Below, one piece after another: positions 18,139 through 25,259 of a stretch of 64,000 bases of DNA (positions are counted from its first letter, which is position 1; each line of letters starts with the position of its first letter). Below the pieces are notes generated by a model. It did no database searches. It saw nothing but the letters and a program-made list of their open reading frames with translations, and was not told where the DNA came from. The DNA comes from JACVRN01 sp036389255 (GTDB lineage Bacteria > Acidobacteriota > Blastocatellia > Pyrinomonadales > Pyrinomonadaceae): positions 148,598-212,597 of the forward strand of contig DASVQI010000023.1 of assembly GCA_036389255.1 (NCBI GenBank), given 5' to 3'. Made by a program: the position numbers and the translations under genes.

Positions 18139-19191
18139 TTATCTTTGACTCAGCTCGTGTACGGCTTCGACCAGCGCCAGTACGTTCTCCACGGGCGTCT
18201 CAGGCAGTATGCCGTGGCCCATATTGAAGATGTGGCCGGGCCGCCCGCCCGCCTGCTCAAGTATGCGCCGGGCCTGTCCGCGCACGAAATCCGCGTCGGC
18301 AAAGAGGCTTACAGGGTCAAGGTTGCCCATCACGGCAACGTCTCCCAGCCTCTCCCACTCTTCATCCAATTGCACGCGCCAGTCCAATCCAATGACATCT
18401 CCGCCAGCCTCCTTCATCAGCTCAAGAAGCGTGGCCGTGCCCGTGCCGAAATGTATGACGGGCACGCCACGCCGGACGTTCCTGATAACTTCGCGCGTGT
18501 GCGGCAGGACGTATTCACGGTAGTCGTCCGGGCTCAGGCAGCCTACCCACGAGTCGAAGAGCTGCACGGCCTGCGCGCCGGCCTCAACCTGCGCGTTCAG
18601 GTATTTGGAGAGGGCGCGGGCAATCAGAGACATCATCTCGTGCCATGCTCCCTTGTCCAGATACATCAGTCGCTTGGTGTGTATGTAGTTCTTTGAGCCG
18701 CCGCCTTCGGTCATGTAGGAGGCGAGCGTGAACGGCGCGCCGCTAAAGCCTATGAGGGGGATGTCTGCGGGCAAGTCGCGCCGCGTCAGCCGTATTGCCT
18801 CCATGACGTAATCAAGGGCCTGAGCGTCCTCCACCTCGCGCAGCCGCTCCACGTCTTTAGAGCCGCGCACGGGATTGTGTATGACCGGGCCTTCGCCTTT
18901 GGCGAACTCAAGGTCAATCCCCATAGGCTCAAGTATGAGCAGGATGTCCGCGAAGATTATGGCCGCGTCAACGTTGAGCCTTTGGGCAGCGTAGACCGTC
19001 ACTTCCGAAGCCACTTCCGGCTTCTTGCACATCTCCAGAAAGGTGTGGCGCGCGCGCACCTCTCTGTACTCCTTCATGTAGCGCCCGGCCTGACGCATCA
19101 ACCAGACGGGCGTGTAAGGCGTTGCCTCTCGCCGGCAGGCTCGCATAAAAGGGCTATTGTGAAGCGGGTCTGTTTCCACCTTTTGACTCAA
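18139..19191 (-). CDS. hemE: Uroporphyrinogen decarboxylase
   Basis: Decarboxylates the four acetate groups of uroporphyrinogen III in the cytoplasm. It has 350 residues, normal. The signature TPVWLMRQAGRYMKEYR is near the start, GFSGAPFTLASYM in the middle and HFGTGTATLLELM later, all UroD hallmarks. It is the first gene of the hemE-hemH-epimerase-hemG set. The promoter probably lies in the 19192-19360 gap, which it shares divergently with the ECF sigma gene. Confidence 0.96.
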   Translation of the reverse strand: MSQKVETDPLHNSPFMRACRREATPYTPVWLMRQAGRYMKEYREVRARHTFLEMCKKPEVASEVTVYAAQRLNVDAAIIFADILLILEPMGIDLEFAKGEGPVIHNPVRGSKDVERLREVEDAQALDYVMEAIRLTRRDLPADIPLIGFSGAPFTLASYMTEGGGSKNYIHTKRLMYLDKGAWHEMMSLIARALSKYLNAQVEAGAQAVQLFDSWVGCLSPDDYREYVLPHTREVIRNVRRGVPVIHFGTGTATLLELMKEAGGDVIGLDWRVQLDEEWERLGDVAVMGNLDPVSLFADADFVRGQARRILEQAGGRPGHIFNMGHGILPETPVENVLALVEAVHELSQR

Positions 19192-19357
19192 AGAAGGCGT
19201 CTCCTAATCTCTCTTTACGACTCCCGGCACGGGCGGGCGGCTGGCGCGATTTCCCAAACGACCGTGCGCGGCTGTATAAATGGAGCTTCAGGCTTGCACA
19301 TTCAGACTACAATAGGACGGGCCTTGAGCGCGAGCCAGCAGGCGCGTTATGAATTTA

Positions 19358-19395
19358 CTCATTGAATCAATGAGCCGATGAGCTATTGAATCAAT
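19358..19395. promoter_or_regulatory. Paired palindromes ATTGAATCAAT, possible operator
   Basis: ATTGAATCAAT occurs twice, 24 bases apart (19361-19371 and 19385-19395). The first copy extends to a 17-base palindrome CTCATTGAATCAATGAG. It sits between hemE and the ECF sigma promoter-like motif, where a repressor or activator site is expected. Confidence 0.45.
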
Positions 19396-19420
19396 ATCTT
19401 AGCCATTTTCGGCAAAATAG

Positions 19421-19449
19421 TTGCCACAAACCGCGCCTTTGCGGTGTTT
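19421..19449 (+). promoter_or_regulatory. ECF-type promoter motif before the sigma gene
   Basis: TTGCCACAAA, then 10 bases, then GCGGTGTTT. The same pattern with the same spacing is at 22093-22121 before a DUF4097 gene. It fits autoregulation of the ECF sigma factor encoded just downstream. It also argues against the TTG at 19421 being a start codon. Confidence 0.6.
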
Positions 19450-19507
19450 ATGGTGTGGAAGCGGCGGAAAGAGCGCGTTTTCGGCCTGTGAGAGCTGGAA
19501 GAGAAGG

Positions 19508-20077
19508 ATGAGCGAACGAGCAAGAGCCTTGCTAGACTCTGTGCCCAACGAGATGGAGACGGCGACAGCCGTACTGGGCTTTGATGAAGCGTTCACGCTG
19601 CATCACCGGGCCGTCTTCCGCACGGCACGCGCCCTTGTGCGCGACTCGGGGCTGGCCGAGGACATTACGCAAGAGGTCTTTTTACGGCTCTACAAGAACA
19701 TGGAATCCACGCCCAAGGACGAGCTTCTGAGAGCGTGGCTGCTGCGCGTGACTATGAACGTGGCGCGCAACACCTTGAGAGGACAGGGCCGCGCCAACGC
19801 CCGCGAGGAAGAGTACGCAAGGCAGGCCGAAGACGACGGCGCGTTCATAGCCGAGCCTGAGCTTGATTTCGAGCGCCGCGCGCAGATTGAAGAGGCCCGC
19901 CGCGCACTTGAAAAGATTAAAGAGCCCATGCGCAGTTGCCTGCTGCTGAAACAGCAGGGGCTTTCGTACCGCGAGATAGCGGAAACGCTCTCGATTAACG
20001 AGGCTAACGTAGGCAGCCTGATTGCGCGTGGCCGCAAGGAATTCGTCAGGGTGTACGGCAAAATCGGAGGACACTGA
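19508..20077 (+). CDS. ECF-type RNA polymerase sigma factor
   Basis: About 189 residues. The sigma region 2 helix reads AFTLHHRAVFRTARALVRDSGLAEDITQEVF. Region 4 reads PMRSCLLLKQQGLSYREIAETLSINEANVGSLIARGRKEF, the helix-turn-helix. The stop overlaps the start of an anti-sigma gene by one base, the classic paired arrangement. I chose ATG 19508 with GGAAGAG upstream; the TTG at 19421 belongs to the promoter motif. It probably controls the DUF4097 genes that follow. Confidence 0.9.
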   Translation: MSERARALLDSVPNEMETATAVLGFDEAFTLHHRAVFRTARALVRDSGLAEDITQEVFLRLYKNMESTPKDELLRAWLLRVTMNVARNTLRGQGRANAREEEYARQAEDDGAFIAEPELDFERRAQIEEARRALEKIKEPMRSCLLLKQQGLSYREIAETLSINEANVGSLIARGRKEFVRVYGKIGGH

Positions 20078-21012
20078 TGAGAGAGTTTTGTCTGACAGAA
20101 GATGTCATACAGCAGTTCGTAGACGGCGAACTCTCGGAGGAAAGAACTGAGGCGGTCGCGGCGCACCTCGCGGGGTGCGACGATTGCGCGAGCCTTCTGG
20201 ACGAGGTTGAGCACGAGAACGCGTTTCTGGCGGAAGCCTTCGCGCCGGAGCTGAGCCTGCCCGTGCCTACGGTGGCTTTGCGCGAGCGTCTGGACGCGGC
20301 GATTGCAGAATTGGAGCCGCGCCGCCAGCTTGCCACTGAATCCGTCGGAGCGCGTGCGCGCAACTGGTTTTCGTCTCTCTTCGGTTCCTTCTCCCTGAGC
20401 CCGCAGGCCGGTGCGCTCGGCTTTGCCAGTCTGGCAGTCATACTCGCGTTCGCAGCCATCTTCGCGGTCATACAGTTACGCTCGCGCGGCGGTGATGCAC
20501 AGCCCGCGATTGCCGATAAAAGAGGCGCTCAGCCAGTAGCCGCGCCCCCGGTCAAGCCGCCCGTCAAGGAGACTAACGCGGATGAAGTAGCAGTTGTGCC
20601 TGTGCCTGTCTCAGCGACTCCTTCGTCGGACGTAATGAAGGCCAAGCCCGCACAGCGACAGCGCGCTTCAAAGCGGCAAGGCAAGAGCGTTGACAATCCG
20701 CAGCCGCCCGAGACGGCGCAGCCCGGCCCGACAGAGGCAAGGCTCTTGCCGGGCGAAGAGGGCTATCTACAGGCGATTGCTTCTTTGACTACCGTGGTCG
20801 AAGCCAACAAGGATTACGTGTTGAAGCCTACGGTGCGCGCCGATTACGAGCGCAACCTGGCGGTCGTAGACCAAGCCATTGCCAGCACACGCCAGCAGGC
20901 CAAGCGCAACCCGAACGACCGCGACGCCATAGAATTTATGTACACGGCCTATCAGAACAAGATAGAGCTTTTGAGCGCCGTGGCAGACCAGACTCGTATA
21001 GCGTCTCGCTAG
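20077..21012 (+). CDS. Anti-sigma factor with zinc-finger (zf-HC2) domain
   Basis: About 311 residues. The N-terminus holds the HxxxCxxC anti-sigma zinc motif (HLAGCDDC). One membrane span lies near residues 109-131 (GFASLAVILAFAAIFAVIQL). Outside it come a Pro/Lys-rich linker and a C-terminal helical region. It would hold the preceding ECF factor at the membrane and release it on an envelope signal. It starts in the sigma stop codon, so the two are co-translated. Confidence 0.88.
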   Translation: MREFCLTEDVIQQFVDGELSEERTEAVAAHLAGCDDCASLLDEVEHENAFLAEAFAPELSLPVPTVALRERLDAAIAELEPRRQLATESVGARARNWFSSLFGSFSLSPQAGALGFASLAVILAFAAIFAVIQLRSRGGDAQPAIADKRGAQPVAAPPVKPPVKETNADEVAVVPVPVSATPSSDVMKAKPAQRQRASKRQGKSVDNPQPPETAQPGPTEARLLPGEEGYLQAIASLTTVVEANKDYVLKPTVRADYERNLAVVDQAIASTRQQAKRNPNDRDAIEFMYTAYQNKIELLSAVADQTRIASR

Positions 21013-21035
21013 ACGAGCGTAGAAAGTAACCAGAG

Positions 21036-22019
21036 ATGAGAAGAAACGCTTTAATAATCATCGTGATGCTGTTCGCGCTCGCCGCAAGCGCCACCGCCGC
21101 CTTCGCGCAGAAGGAGAAGGATAAGCCCAAGGACAAGAACCTTGACTTGGGCGAGCAGATGGAGCGAACGATTCCTGCCAGCCAGAACGTGGCCCTCTCC
21201 GTCTGCCTTGCGTCCGGCAACATAACTGTTCAGGGCTGGGACAGGTCGGAAGTCAAGGTCACAGCCACGAGCCTGCGCCAGTTGGAGCTTCAGGGCGGCG
21301 GCATGAATCCTTCGCAGCGCGTAGAGGTCTTAGCCTCAAACGGCGCGGGCGCGCAGCCCGGAGAGCCCGTGGCCTCCGAATGCCGCGCAATGACCGACAT
21401 GGAGATAAACGTCCCGCGAGGCGCTATCGTTGAAATCAGGCTCAGGGGCGGCGACATAGATGTCGCGGATGTCGCTGAGGCCCGCATCAAGAATATGAGC
21501 GGCGACATCACTCTGAGCGGAGTTGCGAGAGCCGTTGAAGCGGGGACAATTAGCGGCGACCTGACGGTCACGAACTCCGCCGGTCGAGTCAAGCTGGCTA
21601 CCGTTAGCGGCGACGTAGACGCCACGAACATACGCCCCCTTGAGCCGGGCGACGATTTCAGCGCTACTTCCACGAGCGGCGACATCACGCTCGAGAACGT
21701 GGCTCAGGCCCGCATGGGAGCCAACACCACTAGCGGCATGATTACGCTGACGGGAGAGCTTGCGCGGGGCGGCAGCTACTCTTTCAATACTTTTTCCGGC
21801 GACGTGGTCTTGAATATTCCACAGAACTCGGCCTTTCGCATCAACGCCATCACGCCGCAGGGAAGTATCACGACCGACTTTACCGTCAAGCCTGCGGGCG
21901 AAGGCGACTCGCAGAGCCCCGCGCGCGAAGGCCGCCTAGTGGGGACTTACGGCGCGAGCGAATGGTCAAACCTCAACATACACAGCTTCTCCGGCACGGT
22001 GCGCCTGCAAAGGCGATAA
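21036..22019 (+). CDS. DUF4097 (beta-helix/adhesin-like) envelope protein
   Basis: About 327 residues with a signal peptide (IIVMLFALAASATAAFAQ). The rest is built of short repeats such as SGDITLSGVARAVEAGTISGDLTV, each with an S/N-G-D/N turn, as in DUF4097 putative adhesins that fold as a right-handed beta-helix. The first turn, SGNITVQGWDRSEVKVTA, is the family signature. It probably sits in the periplasm. It is third in the sigma/anti-sigma operon, 23 bases after the anti-sigma gene. Confidence 0.85.
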   Translation: MRRNALIIIVMLFALAASATAAFAQKEKDKPKDKNLDLGEQMERTIPASQNVALSVCLASGNITVQGWDRSEVKVTATSLRQLELQGGGMNPSQRVEVLASNGAGAQPGEPVASECRAMTDMEINVPRGAIVEIRLRGGDIDVADVAEARIKNMSGDITLSGVARAVEAGTISGDLTVTNSAGRVKLATVSGDVDATNIRPLEPGDDFSATSTSGDITLENVAQARMGANTTSGMITLTGELARGGSYSFNTFSGDVVLNIPQNSAFRINAITPQGSITTDFTVKPAGEGDSQSPAREGRLVGTYGASEWSNLNIHSFSGTVRLQRR

Positions 22020-22092
22020 GCTCTGAAAGGCGCACCACCGCCGCCCGGCATTTCCGCCCGCTTTCCTGATTTCACCTGCTACAAGAAATTAT

Positions 22093-22121
22093 TTGTCACA
22101 AATGGCGCGGGAGCGGTGTTT
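22093..22121 (+). promoter_or_regulatory. ECF-type promoter motif before the second DUF4097 gene
   Basis: TTGTCACAAA, 10 bases, GCGGTGTTT. It matches the motif at 19421-19449 at 18 of 19 fixed positions with identical spacing. It suggests that the second and third DUF4097 genes are a separate transcript under the same ECF sigma factor. Confidence 0.65.
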
Positions 22122-22161
22122 TCCTTTCTAGAGAGAGATTAAACGAAAGGCATTCCTGAAG

Positions 22162-23124
22162 ATGAGATACAAACTATTACTCGTTTCGCTTCTACTGATA
22201 ACCGCGTTCGCCGGCGTGCGTCAGGGCTCCGAGCGTCTTTCAAGGGGCGTGGCTTTGACAAATCACTGGGCCATGGCCGCGCTCTTCTGGAGCAACGTGC
22301 TCGATTCGACCGAAGCCTCTGGCAAGACACTCGCTCGCTTCGCGCCGGGCCAGCCGCCGTCTTCGGCTCTGGCCGAGGGTCAGGAAGAGTTTCGCTGGCA
22401 GGGCCGAGTGCAGCCCGGACAGACCCTTGAGATTAAGGGCGTCAACGGCAACGTGCGCGCCGAAGGCTACACGGGCAGTCAGGTGGAGGTCGTCGCTAAC
22501 AAAAAGGGTCGAAGAAGCGACCCGAAAGAGGTGGAGATTCGCGTGATGGAGCACGCGGGAGGCGTTACCATCTGCGCCGTCTATCCTTCCGCCGACGGCT
22601 CGCGCCCGAACGATTGTCAGGTAGGGCGTTCATGGAATACCAACGTTCGAAACAACGACGTGTCGGTTGATTTCACTGTTAAGGTTCCTGCGGGCGTGCG
22701 CTTCTTCGGTCGCACAATCAACGGCGAGGTAGAAGCCGAGCGCATAGGCGCGGACGTTGATGTCGCCACAGTGAACGGCTCCATAAACGTCTCCGCTTCC
22801 GGCATAGCTCAGGCCAACACCATCAACGGCTCCATCAGGGCTTCTATGGGCAATGCCAACTGGACGGGCGAGCTGAAGTTCAACACCGTCAACGGCAGCA
22901 TCACGCTGGATTTTCCAACGGGGCTGAGCGCTGATATGCGCGCCGAGACTCTGAACGGGGATGTCACTTCGGATTTCCCCCTCAACATGCAGAGCGTTCA
23001 GGAAGAGCGGCGGCCCGGCCAGCCCAGACGTGTGCAGGCGACCATAGGCGGCGGCGGGCGCAGTCTGGTGCTCAAGACCATTAACGGCGACATACGCCTG
23101 ACGCGCGGAGGGCAGGCGCTTTAA
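22162..23124 (+). CDS. DUF4097 (beta-helix/adhesin-like) envelope protein
   Basis: About 320 residues. The N-terminus MRYKLLLVSLLLITAFAG is a signal peptide. After about 70 residues of non-repetitive sequence the DUF4097 signature appears (QTLEIKGVNGNVRAEGYTGS), followed by turns such as RTINGEVEAERIGADVDVAT and NTVNGSITLDFP. Strongly similar in layout to both neighbours, so a local gene family. It starts about 40 bases after the shared ECF motif and is followed after 35 bases by the third paralogue. Confidence 0.85.
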   Translation: MRYKLLLVSLLLITAFAGVRQGSERLSRGVALTNHWAMAALFWSNVLDSTEASGKTLARFAPGQPPSSALAEGQEEFRWQGRVQPGQTLEIKGVNGNVRAEGYTGSQVEVVANKKGRRSDPKEVEIRVMEHAGGVTICAVYPSADGSRPNDCQVGRSWNTNVRNNDVSVDFTVKVPAGVRFFGRTINGEVEAERIGADVDVATVNGSINVSASGIAQANTINGSIRASMGNANWTGELKFNTVNGSITLDFPTGLSADMRAETLNGDVTSDFPLNMQSVQEERRPGQPRRVQATIGGGGRSLVLKTINGDIRLTRGGQAL

Positions 23125-23159
23125 GCCTGACTTCGATTTTGGAAAGGAATCAAAGAGCG

Positions 23160-24935
23160 ATGAATAAACGAATCGTGTGGGCCGTGCTGGCCGTCTTAGC
23201 CCTGATTGCGGCACAGGCCGGAGCGGCGCTGGCGCAGGACAAGGTGCAGGAAGAGTTTCACCAGACCTACCAGCTTTCACAGGCCGGACGCATACAGTTG
23301 GAGAATATCAACGGCAGCGTGCGCGTCACAGGTTGGGATCGCAACGAAGTCAAGGTGGATGCGGTCAAGTGGGCCTACACGCGCGAGCGGCTGGACGAGG
23401 CTCAGATAATCGTAGAGCCCGGCACGGACAGCCTTCGCATCTACACCCGCTATCCTGAGCGCAACCAGAACTTCAGGAGCGACCCGCAGGGGAAGCTCAA
23501 TAATCCCGCCACGGTCGAGTACACGCTTTTTGTGCCCAGAGGCGCGCGGATTGACGCCATAGAGATAATCAACGGCGGCGTGAGCCTTGAAGGATTGACG
23601 GGCGACGTTCGCGCTTCGAGCATCAACGGCAACGTGACTGCGCGCGGCCTGCGCGGCGAAGCCAAGCTCTCCACCATCAACGGCAATCTGGAAGCGGACT
23701 TCAATCAACTGGACGCGGCAAAGTCAATCGCACTCGCATCCGTTAATGGCGACGTCGCCATCACCCTGCCTTCCGACGCCAGCGCGAACTTGAGGGCCAA
23801 TAATGTTCACGGTGGCATTAAAAACGACTTCGGCCTGCCGGTTAGAAAAGGCGAGTACGTGGGCTATGATTTGGCGGGCCAGCTTGGTCAGGGAGCGACC
23901 CGCATACGGCTCGCCAACGTCAACGGCCAGATAACTATCCGCCGCGCAAACGACGGGCGCGCTCAAAGTCAGGCCACAAACCTTCTGACCATCAGGGAAG
24001 AGAGCAGGGACAAGGCGGACAAAGATGAGATAAAGGAGGCCGCCAGAGAGGCGCGCGAGGCGCGGGTTGAGGTTGCGCGGGCTCGCGCAGACATCGCGCG
24101 CGCCGCACGCGACTCGCAGAGAGAGGCCGAGCGGGCCACGCGTGAGGCTCTGGACGCCAACGCTGCTCTGGGTGCCGGAGCGGGCTATGGCGGCTATAAA
24201 TTGACCGAGCGCGACTCCAGAAGCTTTCCCGTCAGGGGAACGCCGCGCATCACGGTCGAAACCTTCGACGGCGCGGTCAACGTGCGCGCTTGGGATAAAC
24301 AGGAAGTGTCGTACACGGCCGTCAAGCGGGCCAGTGACGCGGAGAATATGCAGGGCATACGTATCGCTGCCGACCAGCGCGGCGACGACGTGACAATCCG
24401 CGCGGAGTTCGACGCTGCTACAGCCAGCCGACTCGGCAACGAGCAGGCCGAAGTCTCCATAGACCTCTTCGTGCCAAGGCAGTCGAACCTGCGCATTACG
24501 TCGAAAGATGGCCGCCTGCTTATCGAAGGCGTGTCGGGCGAGTTGGCCGCAAGGACTGGCGACGGGGCTGTGGACGTGCGCGACTCCAGAGGGAATCTGA
24601 GCGTAGAGACATCGGACGGCCGCATTCGCATCTCGAATTTCGACGGGACGGCTCAAGCCAAGACGGGCGACGGGGCAATCATGCTGGACGGTCGCTTTGC
24701 TCGCCTGAACGCTTCCACGGGCGACGGCAGCATCGCGCTGGCGCTCCCGGCAGACTCGAACGCCACCATAGAGACGGATGCCGAAGCGGTCGGCAACGAC
24801 GGCGTGGCCACCAGCGAAGACAATGACGAGACTCGCCGCGTGCGTCGCTGGCGCGTCGGCTCAGGCGGAAGCCTGCTGACGCTCAAAACCGGCGAAGGCC
24901 GCATAATACTGCGCCGCTCAGGCGGCACTCAATAA
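23160..24935 (+). CDS. Double DUF4097 protein with a helical linker
   Basis: About 591 residues. A signal peptide (IVWAVLAVLALIAAQAGA) leads to one DUF4097 beta-helix, with signature IQLENINGSVRVTGWDRNEV. A charged, Ala/Arg/Glu-rich helix, probably a coiled coil of about 55 residues (EAREARVEVARARADIARAA), follows. A second beta-helix then starts at ITVETFDGAVNVRAWDKQEV and ends in LTLKTGEGRIILRRSGG. The tandem domain architecture suggests an extended rod or dimer. ATG 23160 has AAGGAA upstream; a TTG at 23139 is less likely. It is last in the row of three. Confidence 0.85.
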   Translation: MNKRIVWAVLAVLALIAAQAGAALAQDKVQEEFHQTYQLSQAGRIQLENINGSVRVTGWDRNEVKVDAVKWAYTRERLDEAQIIVEPGTDSLRIYTRYPERNQNFRSDPQGKLNNPATVEYTLFVPRGARIDAIEIINGGVSLEGLTGDVRASSINGNVTARGLRGEAKLSTINGNLEADFNQLDAAKSIALASVNGDVAITLPSDASANLRANNVHGGIKNDFGLPVRKGEYVGYDLAGQLGQGATRIRLANVNGQITIRRANDGRAQSQATNLLTIREESRDKADKDEIKEAAREAREARVEVARARADIARAARDSQREAERATREALDANAALGAGAGYGGYKLTERDSRSFPVRGTPRITVETFDGAVNVRAWDKQEVSYTAVKRASDAENMQGIRIAADQRGDDVTIRAEFDAATASRLGNEQAEVSIDLFVPRQSNLRITSKDGRLLIEGVSGELAARTGDGAVDVRDSRGNLSVETSDGRIRISNFDGTAQAKTGDGAIMLDGRFARLNASTGDGSIALALPADSNATIETDAEAVGNDGVATSEDNDETRRVRRWRVGSGGSLLTLKTGEGRIILRRSGGTQ

Positions 24936-24956
24936 AGACGGGTTATTGAGTAAATG

Positions 24957-25045
24957 CAGAAGTCAGAATGCAGAATGCTGAATGAGAAGCTGATTCAGGC
25001 TTGAATGGTCTTTCTCTACTTCCGCGTACTGCATTCTGACTCCTG
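24957..25045. repeat. Inverted repeat with CAGAAGTCAGAATGCAG words
   Basis: CAGAAGTCAGAATGCAG (24957-24973) pairs with 25029-25045 at 16 of 17 positions. It occupies the gap after the DUF4097 genes, where it may also stop transcription. The rest of the 324-base gap holds only the promoter motif listed next. Confidence 0.65.
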
Positions 25046-25067
25046 CCTTTTCCTCTGCGCCTTTTTT

Positions 25068-25096
25068 GGAACAAACGCGGGGCGTGTCACGTCTAA
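25068..25096 (+). promoter_or_regulatory. Candidate ECF promoter before the DUF5916 gene
   Basis: GGAAC, 17 bases, CGTCTAA: a textbook ECF -35 and -10 pair. It lies about 160 bases upstream of the DUF5916 start, so the leader would be long. Whether the sigma factor at 19508 reads it is unknown. Confidence 0.5.
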
Positions 25097-25259
25097 TAAC
25101 TTTTAAGCGGGCCTGCCCTGTGGATTCCCCTTTACTTGCGCGGGGCCGCTTCGATTCATCTATCACGCGGGCGCACTCATAGCAAAAACAGTACAAGCGA
25201 GATTTCCTTCCACCGGATTCAAAGGCGAGCGCTATACCGGACGGCTCGTAGCGAAGATT

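Noticed and set aside
19421..19507. A TTG start extending the ECF sigma gene upstream
   Set aside because: The TTG is the first base of the promoter motif shared with 22093; ATG 19508 fits the sigma family start.
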